DNA of 64,000 nt. Origin: Loripinus fragilis. Its lineage: Eukaryota > Mollusca > Bivalvia > Lucinida > Lucinidae. The DNA lies in NCBI GenBank assembly GCA_964019695.1, contig OZ026524.1, positions 67,358,223-67,422,222 on the forward strand, given 5' to 3'. The notes under the pieces were generated by a model. The model was not told where the DNA came from. It ran no database searches and was given only the letters and a program-made list of their open reading frames with translations. How positions within the stretch are numbered: the stretch's first letter is position 1; every line of letters starts with the position of its first letter. Position numbers and translations under genes: made by a program. Below are positions 1 to 18,589 of the stretch, one piece after another.

Positions 1-142
1 GTTACGTCAGGCCTCATCTTGGTCTAAACTGTTTGCAAAAGTTATCAGCAGCAGACGGCGCAAGTAGGTAAAGAGTTAATGCCAAATTAGTGTATGTATT
101 CGTTTATTTTCAGATCTATTCTTTTACCCTGGAGTAACAGCC

Positions 143-5134
<4,992 letters not shown>

Positions 5135-8100
5135 GTATCAGCCTAACATTAGCAGCGCGTGACATTTGCTCATCTGCTGGTCAGAGAGCAGAATCAAACG
5201 CTTTATCTGTGATCTCAAAGTGCTGAATGGTGCTCAAAGAGTGACAGTGCTTTCTACGTGCCAATCATAAAGAGTCGAAGTACAAGGTACAACAACGACA
5301 TAAACGTAGTTCCAGCATTAACAAACGATATCAACTGACTTGTTTCTTCGCTGTAAAGGTTTCACGATTGACTTTGAAGTAGTTTTACGTATTTCAATAA
5401 GAACGGAACCCCAAGTTGCTGCATGTCAAAGGACATGATCATCTCGTCGCTAGAAAAACTGTCTTTCGGGGGTTTTGGAATAGCAAAGACGCAGACCAGC
5501 CTGCGCAACCGCGCAGTCTGATAAGCGCCTTTGTTATTCGCTTTTTGGTAAGTATCATATCTAGACTTGCTACAAGCAAAATATCAATTTTCTAGCTAGT
5601 CTCTGTAGCTGAGAAGACTGGTTTGAATCTCACTTTGTTAGACACTCCGAAGACAGGTTTTCTCGCGACGAGGCCCATGTTGCACTCATTGGTATGCTCC
5701 ATTACTGCCTCATTGAGTTGTGCCACTATTAATGAAGTTTGACTATTTATTTCAGGTTTGACAATAAATCTTTAATCAAATTAGAATTTTAAATACATTT
5801 TGGATATGTGTACAGCAAACATCAGCAGGTGACGTTATTGGTATATCTGTTGTAACAACTATTGCAATAGACTTGCTATAAAGAGTATGTGTTACCAACA
5901 GCTCTCTAACTTTTGATGATATATATAAACATTTATTGAGCAAACTTGGCAAATTATGATTGAAAGAGTCCTGAACATTACATTTTAAATACTGCTGTAA
6001 TTCATTTACAGTTTTGGTTCCATGGGTCAATGGAACTCGCTTGATTCTATATAGATGAGTCCAACTGCAAAATTACGAGTCCAGGAAACTATTTTCAATT
6101 GTCTTCCCCCAGTGTCATTGCATGCTTAGACCCAATGAGGTAAAACGTTGCATACCAGAGAACAATTATGATTACATGATACAGATTCGAGCATATACTA
6201 AAATCACCAAGCCGCCCGAGAACCAAACAAGTCCACTGTACAATCTGTTGAAGTGACAAATAGTGTGGTCCCTGACCAGACAGCGGCGGCCTGGTCTAGA
6301 TTATTAAGTTTTTGTTCTCGGTTTTCTGTCCATATATTTAGGAAAAAGTCTTAGGTTCTGGGTGGAATTTTATGATCACCCAACAAGCTTGCAATTTCAG
6401 AACACTGTATGTCCGCCAGCCAAATGCCTTTCAAACGACGTTTCGCTGGCGGGCCAATTGTGCCTCGAGGCTGTATGCTGGCTTGGTAGCAATTTATGGT
6501 ATTCCTTTTTAATGACTAGTGATTATGCATCTTGTTTCTAATTATCATCGATTCCTACTTATATAATACAAACCTGTCTCTCAATAATCTTAATTATAGT
6601 CTCGACCTCTGCCTCGAAGTTTTAGCTTTTGTCTTGTTTGGCCAAAAATGTATAAAATCCAGAACTACATACTCTGCTGGACGGAGTATTGTTGTTTTTA
6701 AATGCAATGTACATACTCATAAACCAGAATATATCCTTAGTGTCTTTAAACTGAGATCAGGAACTTTACGTTAATAAATATATTATAAAAGTTTCACCAT
6801 CGCTTTTGTTGTTGCGGAAGCACTCGTTAAAAGACATATATTTTGTTTATCAAGCTCATGTTTTTGTTTTTGAATTATAAGATCATTGAATGAGGCCTTC
6901 ACTAAACTTGTAGTGTCCATTACGCTATAGACCCTCTTTCTTTAACTGTATTAAAGATTGAGATTGTGTTAGAAAAAAAACTTTCGTTCATACTCCGTCC
7001 AAATTGGGATGGATTTTAATACCCTGTAAAAATAGATGTAGACTGTACATATATATTTCAAGAGTATATAGATATAGTTTTAATCTAGTTTTGATATTCA
7101 TGTTATATCAAAACTAATCCAATATCAATGCTTATGCTCTTGTTTCGAATGGCACTGACTCCGCTTTTAGCCCTTTTTATGTATGTTTCGTTTTCGTAGT
7201 TTCCACTTTGTAGAGATACTCTTAATTCCGTTTCGAGTTCACTTGATCTAGCTTCACACCAAATTCTTTGAAACGTTTAGTAAGATTGTGCTAAACTTGC
7301 CTCACATTTCGCAAACACTTCTGAATTTGTTCAGAAGCATATTCGATTAAAACATTGGCGTAGAAACGTTTCGATTAAACAACGAGTGCTTCCGAATCAT
7401 GTTAAAATGTTAGATTGGCTTTGAGTGTTGATTGATTGAAAAGTGTGCTAGTAATATTTGATAAAAATAATATAATGTGATACATATATATTGTATGAGC
7501 TGAGTAAGCTAAAAGATACCTCATATCATATGTGGACCCAAATCGTGAAGAAAAAATCAGAATAAACCCTTCATTTTTGTCTGAATGGATTTATTCGAAA
7601 ACTAAATTTAGCTGATTGTCATAGAAGATTCTGACCAGCGTTGTGCATCCACACAGTTCTGATCTACTAGGTCTACATTTACTGCATGTGATATGAGTTT
7701 ATTTTGTGTTTGCCCACATTGTGGCTCTTATTTTTGTTGTTATATACCTGTGAAAGCATTTTGTGATGAACATCAAATTATTTATAATATCATATTCCAT
7801 TTGATAGATTATGTCATTATGTACATAGAAACATTGAATTAATGTATAGTTATCCTTGTCGCAAAGATGTTATAAAGATATGTACAATTTTAGCATTTAG
7901 TCCATTTATTCCTCATGGAATTCCCCGCCCTTATCATTTGAACGAATCCATTTCGAATTTAAGGGTTAGTTTAAAATTTTATTTCATTTTTTATTTACAT
8001 GTGTACATATAATACAAGAAGTTCACACACAGATCATTTGAAATACAAAAAAGGGATTCAGAAGATAGTCTATTGACTTTTGTAAATCTGTTTCCCAGCT

Positions 8101-9301
8101 ATTCAATATTAGAAATACAATAAACGTATGACTTGAATTGACATAACTAAGTATAAACAATACAGCAAAAACTCCATAATTCGAACTGAAATTAGCCAGG
8201 TTTAACTGTATATATCATATTAATAGAAAATATGAATTTTGACTTTTGAAAAGGAGAATGAATATTACTAATTACAGTTATCCTTGTTGTCTCCACGGGG
8301 TTTGGAGATGATCAAATCTATGGGGGATATGATCGTTGCCTATATGTACCCAGCTAAAATTTAAGGGTTGCTGGGTAGTAATTTACAAATTCATACAAAT
8401 TTTTAAAAGTACATTCTATAATCAAATGATGCAGAACCTGATTAGACGCCGCATAATGCTGAATGAGATAATACTCTATTCAACATAATAAGAAAACATG
8501 CTCCTACACGTGACCACAGCATTCTTTAGTGCTTGTTTACACTATAGGGACCATTGATGTCCTTTTCAATGCAGTAGTGTTATTTCGAGTACCAATATAA
8601 AAATGATAATCATGAAAATAAAACCCAGTGTGGGTCGTGATCAGCTGGCTTTAGTAGAAGCAAGCTAATTTCGATTTTCATTTTTTTTCAAAGAAGTGTA
8701 TAAAACTTTGAAAAAAGAGTCTGAGAGAAATCATGATCAATTTTACATAATTGATGATACTTGGATCAGAGTTATTTGTCTTGCTTCACTGGAATTACCT
8801 AAATATATATAAAAATAATTTAAGTGAAGGCAAAGGCCATTTTAATTTAGTTCGCCATGCGCTAGTAGCAGTTTAACTTAAATAGTTCATGGTAGAACTG
8901 ACCCCGAGGTTACGAGTAAGAGAGTATGAAAGCAAATAAAAATATTTTTCAGCATTTTAGTTTTTATGAGCATTTGAAATTCATGTTGAGTTGAGTTGAG
9001 CATGAACAAAAGTCTATAACCCCGAGGCCTGTGCGCCCATCAACAACCCAGCCATCACAGTCCGCCGTCCTCTTGAAGAAAAGATGAGAGGTCAGCTACA
9101 TAGTAGGTGTATTTACAAAGACTCTGATCAGACTTGGTCGATGCTAAGGCTTTTCCGAGTCTTTGCTGAAGGCAAGGGCTATTTTAACCCGTTTATGCCG
9201 AAAATATTTTCCCATCATTACCAATTGGATGAGTCCATTTTCAATTTTAGGGTTGTTGGGTGGTATTTTTCATTTTTATTGAAATCTGAAAAGAAACTTC
9301 T
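5135..9301. other. TNF 3' flank and AT-rich intergenic DNA
   Basis: The first possible poly(A) signal after the TNF stop is AATAAA at 5763-5768; others near 6770 could extend the 3' UTR. A GC-richer stretch at about 6415-6475 (GCTGGCGGGCC) recurs at 12503-12585 and looks like a dispersed repeat. I see no further gene or RNA in this 4-kb stretch. Confidence 0.5.
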
Positions 9302-9372
9302 GTTTGCAAACAGTGGAGAACCTGATCAGACGCCGCGTTTTGCGGCGTCTGATCTGGTTTTGCACTGTTTGC
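9302..9372. mobile_element. Fold-back element (GTTTGCAAACAGTG / GACGCCGC type)
   Basis: Inverted arms of about 33 nt meet at GCCGCGTTTTGCGGC. The ends are GCAAACAG..CTGTTTGC and the inner arm carries CTGATCAGACG. Related hairpins sit at 27723-27795, 41364-41465 and 44557-44632, and a half-copy at about 8430. Confidence 0.75.
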
Positions 9373-9574
9373 CGATGTCCCACGAAAAGGACGCTAGGCT
9401 TATATGGGTTGATGATTCAGAATTGTGTTTTAATCTGTACAAATATGTGATATTTATATGATTAAATTATTGACATATGTTGTAGTAATTTATTCGTGCC
9501 CATGCCACCATAGCCATTCAATGGGTTTTTCTACAATTTAATTACAACAAAAAAAGTGAGTATGACCAGGAAAT

Positions 9575-9771
9575 AGGGAGCGCAGTGGCTCAGTGGTAGA
9601 GTGCTTGACTCGAGACCGAAGGGCCGCGGGTTCGAGCCTCTCCGGCGTCACTGCGTTGTGTCCTTGAGCAAGAACATTAATCCTAGCTTAGTACTGGTTC
9701 AACCCAGGAAGACCCGTCCCTTTATAACTGAAAGATTGTTGATGGGACGTAAAGAATCAAATCAAAAACAA
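9575..9771 (+). mobile_element. tRNA-derived SINE, full length
   Basis: The head shows a tRNA-like A box (GCTCAGTGGTAGAGTGC) and B box (GGTTCGAGCC). The body contains TCCTTGAGCAAG and GTACTGGTTCAACCCAGGAA, and the tail is AAAGAATCAAATCAAA. It is flanked by a perfect 13-bp target duplication ATGACCAGGAAAT (9562-9574 and 9772-9784), which proves retroposition into an older repeat. Confidence 0.92.
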
Positions 9772-9784
9772 ATGACCAGGAAAT

Positions 9785-10740
9785 TCAACAATCACACACT
9801 GCATGCCAACCCATGGCACACGATGAGGAAGAGACACAGAACACCAACAGTCATAAGACAGCAGGAAGACAATTAAAGTAAAGCAACCAGCTCTCTCTTA
9901 CTCAGCAAGATGAGTGCAAAATTATAAAGGACACTAAGTACTGCATAACAAAACAAGGTCCAAACACACAAAAAAATCCCACTGAAATGGGAACAACAAT
10001 AAACAATGAATCAGCGGCAACATAAATACCGCCCTAGAATGGACAGCAGATAAATCCACTGATGGGACTTCAATGCATTTTACTTGCGCAAATATGTCGC
10101 CCTTCGTTCTGTTGCTGTTGTTAAAACACAAAAATTTCTTAAGTTCGCATGTAGGCTTCCTAACAAATCCAACATGAATTCATCTCCTAATATTTTGGAT
10201 GTAGAACACCAATGGGTGGTGTGCTAAGTACATGAACCATGGAGGGATACTTCAATTTGCACGTGTGTGCAGTGGGATGAAGATCTAAAGCGAGCTAAAA
10301 CCCGTTTGATAAATTCAATAAAACATGTCCAGTCAGGAAGATCCTATATGTTTCTAAAGAGTACTGGATCAGTACCTAAATATTTAAATCCGTCCATAAA
10401 TACATGTTGTACACGAACTGTTTTAGTTCTAACTAATTTGAACAATACATTAATTAGCAGTTTTAATCCTAGGAACCTGCCCCAAAGTAAGAAAGGTGGC
10501 AAAGATTAGGAATCAATACAATCAAGTACCACACCTGACCCAGGATACCACATGGGAAAGTAACAAAAACACAACTTAACATCACAAACAAGAGCCAAGA
10601 GGTCAGCCCCTTCCCAGCAGGTGACCACAGGGCAGCAATAAACAGACGCGAAAGCATGAGAAACACTAGACATAAATAACATAAATGACCCACAAAAGAA
10701 GTAACGCCTTGGAACGGACAGTAAAAATATTTTACTGGAG
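9785..10740 (-). repeat. Dispersed repeat with recurrent ALWSPAGKGLTSWL reading frame
   Basis: Much of this stretch reappears at 18045-18530, and shorter pieces occur at 1622-1672, 11772-11815 and 30915-30985. On the minus strand both long copies contain an open stretch with the peptide ALWSPAGKGLTSWL followed by FVM..C (10469-10693 here). No known domain is recognised. It is probably part of a retroelement, with coding status uncertain. The rest of the segment is AT-rich without other signal. Confidence 0.6.
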
Positions 10741-11330
10741 GGGTTAAACCGGTCTCACGGCGCCAACCTCACCTTTAGTTCAGACATGGATCAAGACACA
10801 TAGTTGTTTGGTTTGCATGAAAGACCCTCTAACTTATCCATGCATCTTCTCCCAGAACATATAAAACAAGACCATATAGGGTCTCCCTCTCCCCTCTTGA
10901 TATTTCCCTATGCAACCTTTTATAAAAAAAACAGCCAATAAAACTTTCCCAATTTAGGTAGTTTGACTGAATGTGACCGATTGCTCTTTATTTACTTTGT
11001 TTTTTGCTTCCAACGATGTTTTCTCTTTTTTCTAATGCTATTGTACGTTTTCTTCTTTTTTCTTGATACGATACGTTTACAATCTATACAGCTGTGTCAA
11101 TTAGTTGCAACTAACTTGGAATAAAACTTATTTTGTACAGCACTTCTTCTACAGCCTGTGTTCACTTACATGTATCTCCAAACTTCCACTAAATGGTTAC
11201 AATGTGAGTAACAGGCTTCTTGTTGAATTACTCACAATACTGGACAATAGTTGACTGAGCTGAACCTAAAGTTTTCCAGAGAGAAGAGAAGAATAGCCTT
11301 GTTGAATCTGCCAACGTTTCCCAGTGTGAT

Positions 11331-11536
11331 TTTGTTTTGTTTGTTTGATATGATTCTTTACGTCCCATCAACAATATTTCAGTTAAACAGGGACGGGTCT
11401 TCCTGGGTTTAACTAGTACTAAGCTAGGATAAATGTGTCTTGCTCAAGGACCACAACGCAGTGACGCCGGTGAGGCTCGAACCCGTGGCCCTTCGGTCTC
11501 GAGTCAAGCACTCTACCGCTGAGCCACTGCGCTCCC
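11331..11536 (-). mobile_element. tRNA-derived SINE, full length, minus strand
   Basis: Reverse-complement copy of the SINE at 9575: B box complement GGCTCGAACC, A box complement CTCTACCGCTGAGCCACTG. The target duplication TCCC(A/G)..TGTGAT at 11319-11330 and 11537-11548 has one mismatch. Confidence 0.9.
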
Positions 11537-11548
11537 TCCCAATGTGAT

Positions 11549-13740
11549 GATACTATATAAGCAGTATTACTTTCCCTCTAATCATATACATTGTATTAAC
11601 AGGTGATTTATAATTGTGCAATTATCTTTCTAAAATAAAATATGCTTAAAATAAATATTCAAAGTTTTCTGAGAAAGATCTGAATGCAAAGCGGCTCAAT
11701 ATATATAGACTCTATCTCTGCAGCACTTGGAATGTGTCAGGCGCTATGGAAGCCCTACGAAGTAAGGGAGAGGGCAAAGATCAGGAATCGATACAACTCG
11801 CATCCACAGCTAAGAACTCAGTTAACGTAAGGACAAATACAAGAAATAATTGTGTTTTGGGTAACATGTCTAACAAGAAATATCTTTAAAAAAGATATTC
11901 GGCGGCTCTCAAATACTTACAATTTTAACACAACTAAGTGACGAAATCCCCTTATACTCCCTGCCTTGCATGCTGGTAAAGGATGTTCCGTCTAAAACCA
12001 GCGAATTTGGAAGTTGTGCTATGTTTCTGGTCTCTCTTTTGCTTGGTGCTCTTTTCGCTGAGCGATATGCATCTGAATCGTTTCAAATTTTAGGCACTTC
12101 ACCAGCAAAGGCTAGGGAACAATGTTATTAGTCCTAATGTTTTTAAGAAAACGGGAGATTTTGACGATAAATGTATGTACTGAAACAAACTGAAAACCCG
12201 GGAAAACATGCCATATTGTTGTTGTTGTTGTCACATAGGCTAGATTCTGCCCGTCTCAGATCTCAACTTGGAGTAGTTTTCAAGTCTTAAATGGTTTACA
12301 CTTTCACCACTCTATTTACATATTATGAATGTCTCTATTTACAGAAAAATACTGATATACCAAATCACTTTTGTGTGGAACTAACTCCTATAACCTTTCT
12401 ATTTCCTGTGGCACCTCGCCATAGCCGGGGTCGGGGAATAAATACATGTAGACTCAAAAACTGATCGACTAGCTCCCAGTAAGCACGTAAAATCCGGCTA
12501 GTCTCGGCCTGCCAGAAAAACACCACCCGAAAAGCGTTTTGCTGGCGGGCCCATAGTGGCCCCGAGATTTGGTGCTGGCTGTTTGCAAGTTAGCCCCGGG
12601 AAGTTAGCCTTATATGATACATGTTCGTCTGACATACATGTAGTTAAAGAAACTAGAGCTTGTGCTTGTCATCTTCCTAAAGGAAATAGCAAAATACGCT
12701 GATACATGTACAGCTGCGGAGGTTGATCTGAGTCTAAGTGTAGGATTGTGGGTTGCGGGCACATTCAAATTGTAGGAAATTATGTGCCATTATTTACAGT
12801 TAAATATCCATCCCCATTATAACCTCTTTTTTTAAGATACATCTTTTTTCACAAAGATGTATCTTGCTAAGCGCTATTAATAGACATTATAACGTGGGCT
12901 TTTTGGCTGTCTATTTATAACGCACCATGTTGTCTGATTAAAGAGAGACTCTGCCGATAGCTACACTGTCCTTGTATAAACATGCATTTGCCGGTCAGAT
13001 CAAGCTTTGCACGTATTTATTCGCCTGAACCCCGAGGTTACTCTCTAATTCACGATGAATTTTACGCCCTTGTATATAATGTAATGCATTAAATACACTT
13101 GTTATATTTGTTTTAGAAATAGACTAGACCTAATTCAGTGATATTTTTACAAATTTGTTTCTATGAGTCCCGGGACTCACTGGGCAAAAATTCTTTGCAT
13201 CCCAAACTCAAAGTTCTGCATCCCATACGACGTCCACTTTGAATTATAAATTTTGTGTATCCATACGAATCCGGCCATTCATAGAAGCCAATTTGGGAAG
13301 CAAAACACTGGCATACTTATTTATACAATAATAAAGATAAAACTTAATTTACTTTGTCAAGTAAAATAATAAAGATATAAAAACCTACCTGACTTTCTTA
13401 TTAATAAAAAGTTCAGTTGCAGACAGTATATTTGCTTAATTTAATCATATTATCATCTTTTGCCAAGAGTCAGACTTTTGTCTCGCAGTTTCATATATTT
13501 TTAGAGCCCAGGTCATTAGCCCGTGTTCATCTAACTCTGCATGCCTATAAGTGTCGTGCTGGAAGTTACTGCATTTGAGCCTTTGGACATACCATATTAA
13601 TTTTTCTTTTATCATCTGTGCACAGTCCAGTCTCCGTACTTCATGAGCCTGCAGTAATACTTTAACCATTCTATTGGTATTTGCTCGAATCAGGGTGTTT
13701 GAACTTGCGGGTAAAACGCATTATTCAAATGTTTCATTTC
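11549..13740. other. Gene-less AT-rich stretch
   Basis: Apart from a repeat shared with 6415-6475 at about 12503-12585 (GCTGGCGGGCCCA) and a fragment of the 9785-10740 family near 11772, I see no coding, RNA or mobile-element signature. An open minus-strand stretch at 13445-13669 has no recognisable features. Confidence 0.4.
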
Positions 13741-13744
13741 GGGT

Positions 13745-13925
13745 TGGTAGTATTGGATCAGTACTGGTTTATCGGCACTGGTTTTTACCAGTAGTCCGGT
13801 ACTGGCTTTTACCGGTAAACTCCCCTACAGCGGGTCATATCTGAAAACACGTGTTTCCCAAGGGAAGTAATGATCGCTATACTGTTGGGGAGTTTTTTTC
13901 AGTACCGGTTTTTACCAATATTATT
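13745..13925. repeat. Imperfect inverted repeat built from ACCGGTTTTTACC motifs
   Basis: Several diverged copies of TACTGGTTTTTACC flank an arm pair around AAACTCCCC / GGGGAGTTT. It looks like a degraded fold-back element. The surrounding 14-15.6 kb holds no other recognised feature. Confidence 0.45.
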
Positions 13926-15603
13926 CAAGACACGATGCGCAAGTTAAAAAAAAAACACTCAAAACGAAAGTTGCAAATACTAAATGCAGACTTTTCGCCA
14001 AAATTTTAATGCATCCTGCAGGACTCTCATGGTTTAAAATCATGCGTCCTTTGTGAGAAGCATGCGTCTGAGACCCAGGACGCGCAGGTAAAAAAAAATC
14101 ACTGCATATTGTCGAAATTTATGAAACAGACTATAATCGTGTAACGCGCATTTGATACGGGAAACCATAATGGCTTGAATAAAAATACAAAGATTTGCTT
14201 TATATAATGCTGTTAAAGTCCTTTAGGAATAGTGAGTTATCTTATATTGCACTTATTTACTATGTGCAATTAAGCAAGGCATGCAAAGAATGGTAGTAAA
14301 GCAAATTAGAAATGCTGTACAGCGGGAGTTGACCTATATTCATGATCAATGTTCATTATTAGGACTAGTGCACAGACTGGTTCTCGGCCATTTACATGGA
14401 AATTTTCAAGTTAATTGCATCTATAATAAGATCGCGTGGTCAGTCTGAGTATTAACCAATGAGGGCATTGTTTTCTATCTGGTGTGATGAATATTACAAT
14501 TTAAAAATACTTCTGATTGGTGAAAATTTGCATAAATTGTAGGTCTAAAGCGATATTAGAACGGCGGCCTTTTGGCCGCCGTAAAAAATTAGGTAGGATA
14601 GGCACACGCGCATGCATTTTCATGACTCAGCTCACGAGCCATCTGTATACGGAGACAAACTTGAACCTGAACAAAGAGGGGAGAAGGCTGAATTAAAGAG
14701 TGTACCTGGTATGTTTCCCGACAATCTCTATCAAAGGGAAGACACTGTCACAGAGATTATTCCTGAGTAGGTAAAGAGTTATATTGCTTACCAAAACGTC
14801 ATCAACAAAGAGAATGGGCCAATTTTGTTTATGTCCATTGCATATTAAATATGGCATGATATGGGTTTTTATGTTGGACTCCAATGTCTTACCAGCAAAA
14901 CAAAACCTTTTGACATGAACATACATGTACTTTTGATTTTCCTACAGTTTTGCAATTAAAGAAATATGTAACTGTATACATGTCATTTCTGCTGTGATGG
15001 TACATTAAATAAATAACCTAGAAGATGCCTCCAACATAATCTTTTATTATCCATAGGGTGTTGAATAACGTGGGTTTTTTCTTACACACTGGACCAATAA
15101 AATGGTGGACTTTTCTCTTTTTAAGAAAAACGGTAATGAGGGTTTTCTCTTTGTTATGGTAATCATATCCATCAAATCAATCAATCTATGCTGGATCTTA
15201 TGATACCAAATTAATCTAATAAAATTCTAACTTTGAACTAACAATATAGTGACAAGGGTGCATTGCATAGGCGATCTCACTGAAAATTTTGTAAGAAAGT
15301 GTTTGCTCAAAACCAACTTATCAGCTATGTAAGTTTTGGTTTGGTTTGACTTGACTTGATTCTTTAAGTCTCAGTCAACAGCTATGGTTATGTTGAGACG
15401 ACCAATTAACCTAACCACACTTTTCCTGTAGAGGATTAAAACGATCATAAGAAAAGTATCTGGACATTAACGAGTTTTTGACTAAAATGGGTGATCACTG
15501 AAAAATTACATGATACCTTTACAGAGCGACATTCACAGTTCTGACAGGCCATAATCCAACATCTTTGCAAGCCAAAGGTCCTGAGTCCACATCGTTTCAT
15601 ACG

Positions 15604-15666
15604 TCACTGATGAGGTCTGAATGGCCAAAACTAGCTAGTCTGGCCCAGACTAGCTAGTTTTGGCTA
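15604..15666. repeat. Short palindrome
   Basis: GGCCAAAACTAGCTAGTCTG is followed after three bases by its near complement ending AGCTAGTTTTGGC. It is a small fold-back unit of about 60 nt. Confidence 0.6.
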
Positions 15667-15845
15667 TTCAGGCCCAGAAAATATGCACACACTAGTTTCA
15701 GTTTCAGTTTTTTGGTGCATTCTTTACTTCCAAAGGATACCCTTTTAAGAACATATCAGCACCCTTGGCTTGCGACGATGATAGTCCAATGATATATGAT
15801 ATTTCTAAGGCAATGTAGTGTGCTATGGGATACTGAAGGCTGTCA

Positions 15846-16019
15846 TCTTCAGCACCATATAACTTTGAATTAGTTCATAGACCTGGAAAATCAAATACTG
15901 ACGCTGATGTCCTTTCAACATATCCAGGACATCTGACAGAACATACAGCGCAGATACCATCTGACTTATTCAAAGTTGTCTGTGCAAGAGTTTCTATCGA
16001 AGCCCATGGATCGAATTGA
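15846..16019 (+). pseudogene. Ty3/Gypsy-type pol remnant (end of RNase H region)
   Basis: Translating from about 15852 gives NFELVHRPGKSNTDADVLS, the motif that closes the RNase H domain in Ty3/Gypsy polyproteins (consensus xRPGKxNxxADALSR). About 55 residues stay open to TGA at 16017. Neither the upstream polymerase nor integrase is recognisable nearby, so this is a short relic. Confidence 0.7.
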
Positions 16020-16721
16020 GCAAGAGAAATCAGAAATTAGTAGTTAGATGATATATATCTGGGCTACTGGATGAGGGCTGTAATAAATAGACACTTCTAA
16101 TAAAGCCACACTTACGAACAGAGCAGCTTATGCAATATACAAAATATCCAACAGTTTAAAACTTATCAGTGGTGTAGTTAATAGAGAAACTGAAAATGAG
16201 CATTAGAAAAAGAATCAGCTAATGTTACCATGTTGTTTTTTTTAAAAATTAATATGGTGTCAAAATTGCGTGAAAAAATGAGCTGGATAGCAGTATTTGG
16301 ATCAATGGATACAATAAAAAAAGGAGAGAGAGACTTCACAGAGACTTCACAGTCAGTGCAGTGTATCAACCAAAGGAAAGCACGTGAATTCCCCACCTTG
16401 ATTCAGGGTTAACAGAAAAGTGTGCACTTACTAAAACAGATAAACTAGAATCAATATATAAAGCTATTTTGTATAACGACATTACTGGTTATTATCTGTT
16501 CTTGTAGTGGTGAGTGAGACTGATCTGTAATAAGAGACTTAAAATTTATCACCTTTTTTAAAAAATGCTGTCAATTTAGACTTCACTCGGTCCCTGGAAC
16601 AGCCCCAGTATTGAAACTTTCATGGAATATGGTTGTCAGGAAAGGCCTCATTTCGATTGTCAACTCTTATAGCATCCTTGCTTCTAGAAGATCTGGTCTG
16701 GATACTTTACAAGGGTAAACT

Positions 16722-16772
16722 CTCCCTCTCTCTGTCATTTCTCTCTCATTTCTCTCTCTCTCTCTCTCTCTC
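16722..16772. repeat. (TC)n microsatellite
   Basis: Interrupted CTCTCT run, lying between the Gypsy remnant and the minus-strand endonuclease remnant. Confidence 0.85.
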
Positions 16773-16844
16773 TCAGTCAACCTGGAATGATTTTTGCTCC
16801 TTTTTCATGTACCTATAATCTGCTTTTCTATACTGGCAAATTGT

Positions 16845-17400
16845 GTGACAGGGATCTTGACCCTCATGGGCTTCAAACTCGATTCGATAAAGACAGCTTT
16901 GTGGTCAGGAATTCCTGTAATTATCTCTAATTTAGTGATGGGGTAGAATACTTGTAAGGAAAAGGTCAAGGATGTTGGAGGTTGTTTCAGTTAATTGTGT
17001 CCAGTCCATCACAACCTGGTCAAGGAAGGAATACTTCATAATGATTACCAGCTAGTTTCATGAAGAACTGTTTGATGTATAACTACTGACATTGTGTTCC
17101 TCCAAATTCATGCCTGGCAAATGGACAAATTAACCACCTAGCCATATATGGGCACCCTTATCTGTAGGTGTGCAACTTATTGTTGACTGTAGGCACTGGA
17201 AATACTCGACATCTGTTTTATCTGGGGACTTGTGAAAAGATCCTATGTAGATCACTAGTTTCCTGCACTTTGACTTTTGCCCAAATTAACTCACAATCTG
17301 TACCATCATCGACCAACAGTTCCTCTAGAAAGCTGGTGTCATATTGCTTGGAAACCAATAGCAATTAACCCTCTTCCACCGTTCTCCTTTGGTATGTCTC
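16845..17400 (-). pseudogene. Non-LTR retrotransposon endonuclease remnant
   Basis: Conceptual minus-strand translation, with a few frame changes, gives in order CELIWAKVKVQE, DKTDVEYFQCLQSTI, SNILDLFLTS and PDHKAVFIES. These match the APE-type endonuclease of CR1/Jockey-like LINEs (DCExxWAKxxx, then LLDLxLTxxP, then GIxDHxxVxxE). The coding sequence is broken. It cannot belong to the same copy as the minus-strand RT remnant at 18590-19250 in normal order, because it lies 3' of it. Confidence 0.7.
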
Positions 17401-17462
17401 TTCTGTAGCAGCTGAAGCTGTCTGGGAATATTTCCTGCGTTCTTATGTTTTGATTAAGCCAT

Positions 17463-17479
17463 ACCCCCCCCCCCCCCCC
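17463..17479. repeat. Poly(C) tract
   Basis: Uninterrupted run of C about 17 nt long. Similar G/C homopolymers occur at 23690-23704 and 28139-28151. Confidence 0.9.
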
Positions 17480-18044
17480 ACCCAGCGCACTATTCCCCAT
17501 TTCTACAACTATGGTCGCAGCTATTACTATGGAGGAGTTTAGAGCTCTGACTTGAATAACTTAGTCAGATGGATTTATGCCTAAATTAAAAAAAAGTAAC
17601 CGCTGATGCAATCAGATTTTATCGCCAGGATCAGTTACCTCTATCACTGCCAGATTAGTAGGTAGATAGTATTTTAATACTAACAAATATCAATCAGTTT
17701 CTTCAAAAATGATAAGGGTTCTACATAATCTAATGATATTAAATAATTCAATTTGGTACGTTTTACAGATAATGTACTTACAGATCGTCTTCTGGTTGGA
17801 GACCCTCTTCTGCCAGAAGTCTGTTCAATCAGCTCTAATTCTGCATTATTACATGTGTTTAGGTCAATGTTGTAATTTCCTCTCTGTATGAGAATCTCCT
17901 TTTAAAATTGGTCTTTCCACACTCTGTCTAGATAGGTTTTAAATGCATTTACAGTGCTTGGTTTCACCACTTTTACAGATAACCCATACTGCACTTCCAC
18001 CACTCTAATACAAAATGAATGTTTTCTTTATTAAGTCATTAAAA

Positions 18045-18530
18045 AGTAAGTGAGTATGGCGAGGAAATGCCACAATCACATACTACAGATGAACCCATGG
18101 CACCATGAGGAATAGTCAAAGGACGATAACAACGACATGACATTCAGAACACAACAAAAGTAAAGCAAACAGCTATCTCTTGCGAGATGATTGTGAAACT
18201 AGCTAGAAAGGACACAAAGTACTGTGAAACAAAACAGGTATCTGACACAAAAGTAAGAAAGATGGCAAAGATCAGGAATCAATACAATCAAGCACCACAA
18301 ATGACCCAGGATACCAATGGGAAAGCGACAACTTCACAATTAGACATCACAAACGAAAGCCAAGAGGTCAGCCCTTTCCCAGCAGGTGACCACAAGGCAT
18401 CAATAAACAGATGCGCACGAAAGCATAACACAAACAAGACAAAAATAATATAAATGATCCACAAAAGAAGCACCGCCTTGGAACCCCACAAACAATGGGA
18501 GCAACAAAAATGCATACGTGCACCTACCTT
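18045..18530 (-). repeat. Second long copy of the ALWSPAGKGLTSWL repeat
   Basis: Aligns with 9785-10740 over its AATCAATACAATCAAG and TTTCCCAGCAGGTGACCAC blocks. The minus-strand frame 18288-18515 contains FIDALWSPAGKGLTSWLSFV, nearly identical to the 10-kb copy. Conservation of the peptide between diverged copies hints at former coding, but no start, domain or full gene can be set. Confidence 0.6.
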
Positions 18531-18589
18531 TTGTCTAGTTTTTGTCTTCTGGCAAACTTCTTAAGCTCGTACGGCTTATGATTCAACTC

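Noticed and set aside
9084..9461. 125-codon plus-strand frame
   Set aside because: It covers a fold-back element and flanking dispersed repeat, without recognisable protein features.
9576..9650. tRNA gene
   Set aside because: A and B boxes are present but the cloverleaf is incomplete and the unit continues into a SINE body with tail and target duplications.
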